NCBI GenBank assembly: GCA_964494735.1
Contig: CAZBSD010000001.1
Location: forward strand, 1 to 64,000
Length of the DNA: 64,000 nt
Reading direction: 5' to 3'
DNA from: PHAA01 sp964494735
Lineage (GTDB): Bacteria; Bacillota; Syntrophomonadia; Syntrophomonadales; Syntrophomonadaceae
Shown in pieces: positions 25,119 through 33,009 of this stretch (the stretch's first letter is position 1; the number at the start of each line of letters is the position of its first letter). The notes under the pieces were generated by a model that was given only the letters and a program-made list of their open reading frames with translations, was not told the DNA's origin and did no database searches. Made by a program: the position numbers and the translations under genes.

Positions 25119-25218
25119 NNNNNNNNNNNNNNNNNNNNNNNNNNNNNNNNNNNNNNNNNNNNNNNNNNNNNNNNNNNNNNNNNNNNNNNNNNNNNNNNNN
25201 NNNNNNNNNNNNNNNNNN
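25119..25218. other. Assembly gap of 100 Ns
   Basis: Exactly 100 undetermined bases, the conventional placeholder for a gap of unknown size between contigs. It removes the end of the nucleotidase-like gene, so order and distance across it depend on scaffolding. Confidence 0.99.
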
Positions 25219-25251
25219 GATCACCTGTACGCCGCGTCTCCATATGCGAAA

Positions 25252-25276
25252 GCCCCTTCCTCGACCAGGAAGGGGC
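25252..25276. terminator. Strong hairpin, probable bidirectional terminator
   Basis: A perfect 10-bp stem, GCCCCTTCCT with AGGAAGGGGC, and a 5-base loop. Short A/T runs flank both sides (TTT after it on the minus strand). It lies between convergent genes. Confidence 0.65.
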
Positions 25277-25355
25277 CTTAAAACGTGTTGAAAATAAAAA
25301 TGACCTTCTAAAAAAGATTGGATTATTGCCGATGAACGGCCCAGGGTGGTTTGTT

Positions 25356-25790
25356 CTAGCCGAAAAACAACAGGGTGGCAACCACCAGCAGAGAATGGGT
25401 AAAAAACATACCCGCGCTCATCCTTTCCAAAGGCCAGGAGAAAACCTGGCTGAGCAGGTATTTACCACTGAAAAAACGGTGGAAAGACAGACCCAGTCGA
25501 AACAGGTGAAATGCCTCCAGGGGGATGATCATGATAGTTAGAATATGAATTACTGGGTTGGCAACCTGTACCAGGGTCAGATAGAAGTACAAAATCTCCA
25601 CCATCGCCGAGGCCGCCAGCATCGACCACAGGTATTTCTTGCTGCGGGCACCGGTCGCAATCATCCAATTGGCCAGTGACCTCAGCAGTTCTAATTCAAA
25701 CGCGTGCGGTTCTTCCCTGATTATCTTATAGAAATAGAATGCATAGAGCAGGAAGATGGTCCCTGCCATGGTCCCGATGATAGCTGTCAT
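25356..25790 (-). CDS. Small multi-helix membrane protein of unknown function
   Basis: 144 residues with about four hydrophobic helices (near 4-22, 56-78, 80-95 and 125-143) and a basic cytoplasmic loop (TGARSKKYLW). No family was recognised. ATG 25790 follows AGGCGGTGA. It is the last gene of the MoxR-VWA-kinase run, 25 bases after the kinase gene, so it is probably co-transcribed. Confidence 0.6.
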   Translation of the reverse strand: MTAIIGTMAGTIFLLYAFYFYKIIREEPHAFELELLRSLANWMIATGARSKKYLWSMLAASAMVEILYFYLTLVQVANPVIHILTIMIIPLEAFHLFRLGLSFHRFFSGKYLLSQVFSWPLERMSAGMFFTHSLLVVATLLFFG

Positions 25791-25815
25791 AATTCACCGC
25801 CTGATATGATCGGGA

Positions 25816-26463
25816 TTATCGGGCTTCCGTCTTGTTGCCCGCTGCTTCCAGAGCCCGGGTGATCTCCTGCATCATGAATTTTCGGTCTTTGGACTTATGC
25901 ACATAGTCGAGGTGATCGACATTCAGTACCAGTAGCTGCCCCAGTCTGAAGTCCTGATAGTTGTTTTCGTAGAACTGGTTCAGCATATCCCAATATTCGC
26001 GTTCCACTTCTATCTCATCGGGACGCCCGCGACGATGGATGCGCCGCACCGCTTCGTCGGTGGCCACCCGGAGGTAAACCATTAGTTTGGGCGGTTTTAC
26101 CTGGTCCAGGAAGGTGTTGAGCAGGTTGTTGTAAACTGCGTATTCCTCTGGGCTCAGATATTTATGGTTGAGATACATTAAAGCGAAGATGCGGTCGGAA
26201 AATATGGACCGATCCATTACCGCTTGCCCCACCTTAATGGCATGCTTGTATTGCTTGAAACGGTTGGTCAGGAAGTTAACCTGCATTGCGAACGCCCATT
26301 TTTCCCGATCATGAAAGAATTTATGGAGCAATCGGTATTCGTCGTCGAACATCTCATCGAAGGGCCTGAATCCGAGTTCTTCGCTGATAATCTGGACCAG
26401 GCTGGATTTGCCCACCCCGGTTACTCCGTCGACCACTATCTCGACCTGATTCTCAATATACAA
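25816..26463 (-). CDS. Deoxynucleoside kinase family protein
   Basis: 215 residues. P-loop GVTGVGKS is at 13-20, the substrate-arginine motif MDRSIFSDRIFA at 83-94 (D84-R85-S86), and a lid-like RRIHRRGRPDE near 140-150. These match the dNK/dGK/dAK group that phosphorylates deoxynucleosides for salvage. The specific base cannot be told. TTG at 26463 with GGAAGGAG seven bases before it is the start. It overlaps the end of the VWA gene by 11 bases, so it belongs to the same operon. Confidence 0.88.
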   Translation of the reverse strand: MYIENQVEIVVDGVTGVGKSSLVQIISEELGFRPFDEMFDDEYRLLHKFFHDREKWAFAMQVNFLTNRFKQYKHAIKVGQAVMDRSIFSDRIFALMYLNHKYLSPEEYAVYNNLLNTFLDQVKPPKLMVYLRVATDEAVRRIHRRGRPDEIEVEREYWDMLNQFYENNYQDFRLGQLLVLNVDHLDYVHKSKDRKFMMQEITRALEAAGNKTEAR

Positions 26464-27679
26464 CCCTGAGCTCCTTCCCCTCCCGGGAGCGGCTCTTCAG
26501 CTTGCGTATGGCCCGCTCCAGTCCCTCTACGGTTAATTCCTCCATCGGAAATACATTTCGGATGGCACTGATAGTGAAAGCTCCTTCCACCCGTTCCCAG
26601 TATTTGGCCGGGATGGGATTTAGCCACACCGAATACTCGAAATGCCTACGTAACCGCCCCAGCCACTCTATCCCCGCTTGCTCGTTATTCAAATCCCAAT
26701 CGATTATTCCGCTGGGCCGCATCAGCTCGGCGTAGCCCATACTGGCATCGCCGACTATGATCACCCGGTAATTGGAATCACAGGCACGCAGGATATATTC
26801 GGTGTCTACATAATTTCTTTGGCTGCAGCTGGGATCTTGATAGAGCCAATCATAGATGCAGTTGTGGAAATAGAATATCTGCAGTTCCTTGAAATGGTTG
26901 GATTTATTGACAGCCGTGAATAGTTGGTTGCATAACCGGGTATAAGGCCACATCGATCCGCCAGCGTCCATCAGCAGCATCACCTTCATGCTGTTGACCC
27001 GGGGCCGGGCCCATTTCAACTCCAGACGACCGGCGTTCTGGCAGGTCTTGTCTACGGTGCCCTCCAGGTCCAGTTCCTCCCGGGTACCGTCCAAACGGGT
27101 GGTGAACTGGCGCAGCTTGCGCAGGGCCAGCTGGAACTGCCTGATGCCCAGTGTTTCATCGGTGCGGAACTCCTGGAAACGTCTCATGCCGGCTACTTTT
27201 ACTGCGGAGAGGCTGCGCGTATCGCCGCCTATACGGATACCGCCCGGATGGTAACCGGAATGTCCAAATGGAGAAGTTCCCCCCGTGCCCACCCAGCGGT
27301 TGCCGCCATGATGCTGCTCGGTCTGCTCAGCCAGCCGTTCGGCCAGCATCCGCTTCATCTCCTCGATGTCCAGCTGGCGATGGCTCTGGCGCATGGCCTC
27401 GGTCACCTCTAACGGGTGTACCTCCCGGTTGAGCCAGTCCCATATCTTCTCCGGCAACCCCTCGACTGTCTCCAAGTCTTTAAAATAGCTGGCGAAGGCC
27501 ATATCGAAGCGGTCGTAGTGGGCTTCCGTCTTGACCAGCAAAGCCCGGCACAGGTAGTAGAAACCGGTCAGGCTGGAAGCCGCCATCCCCTGTTCGAGGG
27601 CTTCCATAAGGTCCTGCCACTCATTGAACGATACGGGTACCCCGAAATTCTTCAGATAGTAATAGAAGTTGGTAAACAA
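26453..27679 (-). CDS. VWA domain (CoxE-like) protein
   Basis: 408 residues. A helical N-terminal half (about 1-125) is followed by a Gly/His-rich stretch (about 122-155). A von Willebrand A domain from about 228 carries the metal-ion-dependent adhesion motif DAGGS at 238-242. Such CoxE-like proteins pair with MoxR AAA+ ATPases as metal-insertion or complex-remodelling chaperones. TTG 27679 follows AGGAG by seven bases; the open frame upstream overlaps the MoxR gene and is not used. It is 10 bases downstream of the MoxR gene and overlaps the kinase gene. Confidence 0.9.
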   Translation of the reverse strand: MFTNFYYYLKNFGVPVSFNEWQDLMEALEQGMAASSLTGFYYLCRALLVKTEAHYDRFDMAFASYFKDLETVEGLPEKIWDWLNREVHPLEVTEAMRQSHRQLDIEEMKRMLAERLAEQTEQHHGGNRWVGTGGTSPFGHSGYHPGGIRIGGDTRSLSAVKVAGMRRFQEFRTDETLGIRQFQLALRKLRQFTTRLDGTREELDLEGTVDKTCQNAGRLELKWARPRVNSMKVMLLMDAGGSMWPYTRLCNQLFTAVNKSNHFKELQIFYFHNCIYDWLYQDPSCSQRNYVDTEYILRACDSNYRVIIVGDASMGYAELMRPSGIIDWDLNNEQAGIEWLGRLRRHFEYSVWLNPIPAKYWERVEGAFTISAIRNVFPMEELTVEGLERAIRKLKSRSREGKELRVVY

Positions 27680-27689
27680 ACTCTCTCTC

Positions 27690-28559
27690 CTAGCGGCCCC
27701 ACATGCCGGAACGAGGATTGGGACGGTTCTGGGTCTTGGCCTGTACCCCATTCAGAAGGAGATCCAAATCCTCGTTTTTCTTCAGCAGCACTCCCAAGAA
27801 GGGCATATCCTGTTTTATCTTGTTGGGACTTATCCCCCCCACCACCAGGGCTTGCAGCCAATCGATCAGTTCGCTGGTGCTGGGTCTCTTCTGGATGTTG
27901 GTCAGGTTGCGCAGCATGTAGAAGGTTTCCATGGCCTGCTCCAGCAGCCGCTTGTCCAGACGGGGGTGGTGCACTTTGATGATGCGCTCCATCTCATCTG
28001 GATCGGGGAAGGCAATATAGTGGAAAATACAGCGGCGCAGGAAAGCGTCGGGAAGCTCTTTCTCGGCATTGCTGGTGATGATAACGATAGGACGGGTAAC
28101 AGCAGATATGGTCTCCTTGGTTTCCGGAATATAATAGCTCATCTGGTCCAGCTCCCAAAGCAGGTCGTTGGGGAATTCCAGATCGGCCTTGTCTATCTCG
28201 TCGATCAGCAACACCACCTGCTCTTGGCTCTGGAAGGCCTCCCCCAACTTACCGGTCTTGATATATTGTTTGATATTGGCCACATCGTGGTCCTTGAACT
28301 GGCTGTCGTATAACCTCTGGACAGTATCGTAGACATATAATCCCTCTTGGGCTTTGGTGGTCGACTTGATGTTCCAGATGATCAGTCGTTTGGCCAAAGC
28401 CTCAGCGATGCTCTCCGCCAGCATGGTCTTGCCCGTCCCTGGCTCGCCCTTAATCAATAAGGGCTTACCCAGAGCGATAGCTATGTTGACGCTGTTGCGT
28501 AATTCGTCGCTGACAATGTATTGGGCTGACCCTGTATAAAAGGCCAATTTTGCTGACAT
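27690..28559 (-). CDS. MoxR-type AAA+ ATPase
   Basis: 289 residues. Walker A GEPGTGKT is at 38-45, Walker B LLIDEID at 117-123, sensor-1 is IITSNAEKELPDAFLRRC, and the arginine finger lies in LRRC. The C-terminal lid ends in a short Gln/Asn/Pro tail. MoxR ATPases work with VWA partners to mature or activate enzyme complexes; the client here is not identified. ATG 28559 follows AGGAGG. First gene of the operon. Confidence 0.93.
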   Translation of the reverse strand: MSAKLAFYTGSAQYIVSDELRNSVNIAIALGKPLLIKGEPGTGKTMLAESIAEALAKRLIIWNIKSTTKAQEGLYVYDTVQRLYDSQFKDHDVANIKQYIKTGKLGEAFQSQEQVVLLIDEIDKADLEFPNDLLWELDQMSYYIPETKETISAVTRPIVIITSNAEKELPDAFLRRCIFHYIAFPDPDEMERIIKVHHPRLDKRLLEQAMETFYMLRNLTNIQKRPSTSELIDWLQALVVGGISPNKIKQDMPFLGVLLKKNEDLDLLLNGVQAKTQNRPNPRSGMWGR

Positions 28560-28696
28560 ACTTATGATTCCTCCTATTCTCTGCCCGAAACTCACCAATA
28601 TGAATCATAGCAGAAAGGGGATTGACCGTCAACGCGCCTTCGAGCGGGTTACCCTGGCCAAATCCCGGTTGGGCTGAGCCCTCATTCGGTATCTCC

Positions 28697-29938
28697 CTAT
28701 GATTTGGCAGCCGACCGACCAGCTACATATCCGGTGGAGAAGCATGCCTGCAGATTATACCCCCCGGTATAGCCATCCACATCCAGGATTTCACCAGCGA
28801 AGAATAGTCCCGGAACCAATTTGGACTGCATGGTGCGGGGATCGACCTCCTTGACGGTCACCCCACCGGCAGTAACGATGGCCTCGGCTATGGGCCGGGG
28901 CGCAGTTATGGTCAGGGTCAGGTGTTTGAAGAGCTGCACCAGTCCCAGCCGCTCCCCCCGGCTCACCTGATGGCAGGGCTTGGTCGGCTCGATGCCACTC
29001 ATTTTTACCATCACCGGGATCATCTTGGCCGGCAAAAGGTCATCCAAAGCGTTCTTGAACATCTTGCGGGACTGACGGCTGAAGTCCCGCTGTAGGCGCT
29101 CGTCCAGCTTTTCGTCGGGCAAGGCCGGTTTGAGGTCCAGTTCGATCCTGACCGTCTGCCCTTCCCGGTGTATATACCGGGCTATATCGCGGCTCATGGA
29201 AAGTATGATCGGGCCTGACAGGCCGAAATGGGTAAACAGGAGCTCTCCGAAGTCTTCGTTGATCTTGCCGCCCCGGGCATCGAATGATATCGCGCGGGTA
29301 TTCTTCAAGGCTAATCCCTGCAACTCTTGGACCCAGGATTCGGCCGTCACCAGCGGCACCAATCCCGGCCTCGGCTCGACTATCCTATGACCGGCAGCTG
29401 CCGCCCAGCGATAACCGTCGCCAGTCGAACCCGTACCTGGGTAGGACAATCCCCCGGTAGCTACGATCACCGCTTGCGCCGCCAAGGGTCCCGGGCGGGT
29501 ATTCACCCCGGACACCTGTCCCTCTTCCAACATCAATCCCAACACCTGGCATCCGGTTACCATATTTACCCCAGCTTCGCGCATCGCTTGGACCAAAACC
29601 GCCACCACCTGACCAGCATCATCTGATTCCGGGAATACCCGTTGGCCCCGCTCCACTTTTACTTTGAGCCCGCGCTGGGTAAAAAATGCGATCAGGTCCT
29701 GGTTCGAGAATTCATTGAAAGAACTGTACAGGAAACGGCCATTGCCGGGCATGCCCTTGATCAAGCCTTCTGTATCAACAGCCGCGGTTAGATTGCAACG
29801 GCCTTTGCCGGTTATCCTCAGTTTTCGGCCTACCTGGACTTTCTTTTCCAGGATCGTGACCCGGCATCCTGCCGATGCGGCGGTGATTGCCGCCATCATT
29901 CCGGCCGGACCGGCCCCGATTACCACCACTTCTTTCAT
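28697..29938 (-). CDS. HI0933/BaiN-like NAD(P)/FAD-dependent oxidoreductase
   Basis: 413 residues. The N-terminal FAD site reads VVVIGAGPAGMMAAITAASAG, followed by KLRITGKGRCNLT. The C-terminal half includes TAGGVTVKEVDPRTM and FFAGEILDVDGYTGGYNLQ, diagnostic of the HI0933/YhiN/BaiN flavoprotein group. The biological substrate of most members is unknown; BaiN was linked to bile-acid reduction in Clostridium scindens. ATG 29938 follows GGGAGGG. Single gene, divergent from the next. Confidence 0.9.
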   Translation of the reverse strand: MKEVVVIGAGPAGMMAAITAASAGCRVTILEKKVQVGRKLRITGKGRCNLTAAVDTEGLIKGMPGNGRFLYSSFNEFSNQDLIAFFTQRGLKVKVERGQRVFPESDDAGQVVAVLVQAMREAGVNMVTGCQVLGLMLEEGQVSGVNTRPGPLAAQAVIVATGGLSYPGTGSTGDGYRWAAAAGHRIVEPRPGLVPLVTAESWVQELQGLALKNTRAISFDARGGKINEDFGELLFTHFGLSGPIILSMSRDIARYIHREGQTVRIELDLKPALPDEKLDERLQRDFSRQSRKMFKNALDDLLPAKMIPVMVKMSGIEPTKPCHQVSRGERLGLVQLFKHLTLTITAPRPIAEAIVTAGGVTVKEVDPRTMQSKLVPGLFFAGEILDVDGYTGGYNLQACFSTGYVAGRSAAKS

Positions 29939-30028
29939 GTTTCGACCCTCCCTGATACGATATATCGTTATTTTAAGCTCATATCCCCTGCCAGCACTGC
30001 TCATCCATCCATAGCGCCAACTGACAGT

Positions 30029-30057
30029 TTGTTAAAATCGGCGGGATGGATTAGAAT
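30029..30057 (+). promoter_or_regulatory. Candidate sigma-A promoter
   Basis: TTGTTA (30029-30034), 17 bases, TAGAAT (30052-30057), about 48 bases before the TTG start at 30105. Confidence 0.5.
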
Positions 30058-30104
30058 ATAAGGCGTAATTGTTATACTGCAGAAGAAACGGGGGTAAATG
30101 GAAA

Positions 30105-30716
30105 TTGTCTAATTCACATGAGAACCATGCGGCCCAGGTTGCTGCCGGACCGCCCCGGGTGCCCAGGTTCCTGTTCGTGGTTATTGTGCTGCTCCTGGCT
30201 GGGCTTTACTCATACGCCGCTTTCATGGACAAACCGGCACCTGAGAAAACGGTCAATAATTTCTATCAGGCTTACTTCAGCAAGGATTATAACACCATGG
30301 CCTCTAACTTGAGCGTCTTTTGGGCAGTACGCTTCCTGCCCGATTATCAGGATAAGAATCCCGCCGAACTGCTGGCCGCGCGCAGCCAGATAGAGAAAGA
30401 GATCGCCGCCGTCATCACCGAAATCGAAGCCGAGAACACCATGCCGGAAGGCTTGGACATCAAGGTCCTGGGAGAATACACCAAGATCGGTACCAATGGG
30501 GCTCTGGTCGTGTACGATTTCCTGGAGAAGGGCCAGCCGACCAGCCGTGAGGCGGCCTTGCTCATCAATGAGAAGGGACAATTCCGGATATTTAACATGA
30601 GTCCCATCGACGATAGTGTCATGGATGAGGTCAAGAGCTTCTCTATCGAGGATCTGGATGAGGGATTCGCGACCCTTTTGGATCCAAAGGCCCCAGAATC
30701 AGCACCGACTGAGTAG
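30105..30716 (+). CDS. Membrane-anchored protein of unknown function
   Basis: 203 residues. A short basic N-terminus ending in GPPRVPR, one hydrophobic helix (FLFVVIVLLLAGLYSYAAF, about 21-39), then an extracytoplasmic alpha+beta domain. TVNNFYQAYFSKDYNTMASNL resembles the start of the NTF2-like/DUF4878 fold, seen in many Firmicute anchored proteins. Start TTG 30105 with GGGGG upstream. One-gene unit with promoter and terminator. Confidence 0.65.
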   Translation: MSNSHENHAAQVAAGPPRVPRFLFVVIVLLLAGLYSYAAFMDKPAPEKTVNNFYQAYFSKDYNTMASNLSVFWAVRFLPDYQDKNPAELLAARSQIEKEIAAVITEIEAENTMPEGLDIKVLGEYTKIGTNGALVVYDFLEKGQPTSREAALLINEKGQFRIFNMSPIDDSVMDEVKSFSIEDLDEGFATLLDPKAPESAPTE

Positions 30717-30755
30717 GGTTTGTTACCCTCGTATATTGCTTGGCCGTGACAACCG

Positions 30756-30792
30756 AAAAGGAGTAGAGAGTGGTTCTCTTTACTCCTTTTTT
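30756..30792 (+). terminator. Rho-independent terminator
   Basis: A 15-bp stem with one G-T pair (AAAAGGAGTAGAGAG with TTCTCTTTACTCCTTTT), then Ts, 40 bases after the stop codon. Confidence 0.8.
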
Positions 30793-30967
30793 CTGCTCTT
30801 GCAGGGCCAAAACCCCTTGCTCCCCCAACCTAATAATGATCAAATCGAATGCCCGACACCCGGTCTCAGCGAAGTGAGCCGGAGCCTAAAAAAGCATATC
30901 CATCTCCTGTTGCGCTTCCTGTCTCAGCCTTCATCCCCGGCCCGACAAGTCGTGACCGGAGACGGAA

Positions 30968-31960
30968 TTAATACCTGGTGCCGCTGGCGATGGCAGCCCC
31001 AGGTCCGATTTTACTCCCAGGCCGGATCTGGCAGTTGGCTCCGACCACTGATTCGTTGATAACGGCTCCGGCACCGACGCTGGTATTTTCCCAGATCACA
31101 GCGTCACTGATGGTGACCCCATCTCCGATCTGACACCCCGCAGCGATAACCACGTTGCCGGAGAACCTCACCCCGTCACCCATTTTCGCCCCATCAGCCA
31201 CCAACACCCGCTGGCCTGCTTCCGCCAATATGAGCCGGCCTTCCTGGGCTGCCCGCACTTTCCCGGCCAGCACATCGGCATGAGCTTGCCGATAGGTCTC
31301 CAGGTTGCCAACATCACACCAGTAGCCCTGCGCGGTTACACCGAAGAATGGGCTGCCCATGTTTACCAGCAGGGGGAATAATTGCTTGCCGAAATCGTAG
31401 AAACCATCGGGGATATATTTGAATACCTCGGGTTCAAATACATATATGCCGGTATTGGCTACCTGGCTGAGAGCCTCCTCAGGGCGGGGCTTCTCCTGAA
31501 AACTCTGGATGCGTTCATCTTCGCCGGTGATGACGATGCCAAAATGCTCTACATCGGGCACCTCTTTCAGGGCTATGGTCGCCAAAGCGCCATGCCGGCG
31601 GTGAGCATCCACCAGCCTGGTCAGATCGATATCGGTCAGTGCATCCCCACTGACGATCACGAATGTCTGGTCCAGGAATCCGGCACACCGTTTAACCCCT
31701 CCGGCCGTGCCCAGCAACTGCTCTTCATGGGAATAGCGCATGGACACCCCAAATTGGCGGCCATCACCGAAATATCCACTGATCTGGTCACCATGATAAT
31801 GGAGGTTGGCAACCAGTTCGGTAAAACCGTGCTGAGCCAGCAGTCGGACCGAATTTTCCATCAGCGGCCGGTTGGTCATGGGAATCATGGGTTTGGGCAG
31901 GCCAGCCGTCATGGGCATCAATCTCGACCCTACCCCAGCCGCCATTATCATTGCTTTCAA
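30968..31960 (-). CDS. Sugar-1-phosphate nucleotidyltransferase
   Basis: 330 residues. The nucleotidyltransferase domain opens with AMIMAAGVGSRLMPMTAGLP (GxGxRL..T signature) and PKPM. VSGDALTDIDL holds the metal-binding aspartates, and QEKP the sugar-binding lysine. From about residue 245 a left-handed beta-helix of hexapeptide repeats follows (GDGVRFSGNVVIAAGCQIGD). It makes an NDP-sugar from NTP and a sugar-1-phosphate; glucose or mannose are the usual substrates, not distinguishable here. TTG 31960 follows GAGGTGA. It could feed the glycosyltransferases elsewhere in the window. Confidence 0.88.
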   Translation of the reverse strand: MKAMIMAAGVGSRLMPMTAGLPKPMIPMTNRPLMENSVRLLAQHGFTELVANLHYHGDQISGYFGDGRQFGVSMRYSHEEQLLGTAGGVKRCAGFLDQTFVIVSGDALTDIDLTRLVDAHRRHGALATIALKEVPDVEHFGIVITGEDERIQSFQEKPRPEEALSQVANTGIYVFEPEVFKYIPDGFYDFGKQLFPLLVNMGSPFFGVTAQGYWCDVGNLETYRQAHADVLAGKVRAAQEGRLILAEAGQRVLVADGAKMGDGVRFSGNVVIAAGCQIGDGVTISDAVIWENTSVGAGAVINESVVGANCQIRPGSKIGPGAAIASGTRY

Positions 31961-32175
31961 ATTCCGTTCACCTCGAGCTTAACTCTACAAAATCCTGTTG
32001 ATAATGGCAACCTTTTTATCACTTTCGTTCACACCTGGATGGTATGGCTATTAAAGGCCGCAGATATTTTCTTTTCCAGGGTAACCAAATTATAGGCCGG
32101 TGAATAACCTACATTAGGACCGGCTGATATCAGCGCTCGGGCTGGTCGAATCAATAAAACAGGAGGTTTTTACTG

Positions 32176-32856
32176 ATGAAATGCAACAGAACTTATCGTG
32201 ATTCCTACCGGCAGCCGGAGCGGGAATGGGGCAAACGGCCCGATTACGACGACGGCCGCTATCCCGAACATGACCGCGAGGATTACTGTCCCCCCATGCC
32301 CCCAATGGTGTGGCCCAAACCCCAGCCGCGCTATGAGAGTGCTTCGATTCTGAAGTGTGGAACCGCTTCCGGCTCAGCCCCGATCCCCACCAACTTCGTC
32401 GGTCTTACAGGGGTCAATGGTGCCTCTGTCATCCCTAATGGCAACTACTGCAATTCCGCGGTGCAGTCCACTCTGGCCCTGGATACCAGTGAACTTATCG
32501 ATGCCACGGTAAAATTCGATTTCTCTTCTTTGATCACCTATCGCACCGTCGATCTGGCCAATTATTTTTTACGCCTGGTCTTCAAGCTGAAGAAGGTATG
32601 TGAGGGCGCATCCATAACCCTGGGGAGCTGGGTCTTCGAAAGATCCCAAAACTTCCCCGGACCGCCTCCGATCCCAACTGATGCTTTCCAACAGGTGACC
32701 GAACCATTCAGCTACAGCTGGTGTTCCTGTGCCGACTGTGGCGACTGCTGCACCTATGTAGTGGAGGTCGAGCAAGAGGCTTATAACATCGGTTTCGTGG
32801 CCATCACCAACATTTCGGCCAGTGCCCTGGCGGTGGGATTAAGATTGGTCGATTAA
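32176..32856 (+). CDS. DUF4489-like protein
   Basis: 226 residues. A polar N-terminus rich in Arg, Tyr, Asp and Pro (about 1-50) is followed by SASILKCGTASGSAPI, then a beta-rich domain ending in a cysteine cluster SYSWCSCADCGDCCTYVVEV. The LKCG opening and CxC..C..CC cluster fit the DUF4489 family of spore-forming clostridia, by memory of that family; function unknown. No signal peptide. ATG 32176 follows AGGAGG by 9 bases. One-gene unit with a strong terminator. Confidence 0.75.
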   Translation: MKCNRTYRDSYRQPEREWGKRPDYDDGRYPEHDREDYCPPMPPMVWPKPQPRYESASILKCGTASGSAPIPTNFVGLTGVNGASVIPNGNYCNSAVQSTLALDTSELIDATVKFDFSSLITYRTVDLANYFLRLVFKLKKVCEGASITLGSWVFERSQNFPGPPPIPTDAFQQVTEPFSYSWCSCADCGDCCTYVVEVEQEAYNIGFVAITNISASALAVGLRLVD

Positions 32857-32897
32857 GTAGTTGACCCCGATAGCACCAATCCGCTTGGCAATTGCAC

Positions 32898-32935
32898 AGC
32901 CCCAGCCAGGTTTAGTCCTGGCTGGGGCTTTTCCT
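32898..32935 (+). terminator. Rho-independent terminator
   Basis: A perfect 13-bp stem, AGCCCCAGCCAGG with CCTGGCTGGGGCT, loop TTTAGT, then TTTTCC and further Ts. It lies 42 bases after the DUF4489-like stop. Confidence 0.9.
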
Positions 32936-33009
32936 TTTTCGTATGCCGCCTGTTTATGATCGTGATAAGCAGCCCGGCGCTTCCCGCTGGGTTGGTTCCA
33001 GGTCATTGC

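Noticed and set aside
25219..25281. C-terminal end of the nucleotidase gene after the gap
   Set aside because: The frame across a 100-N placeholder is arbitrary and the codons overlap the terminator hairpin.
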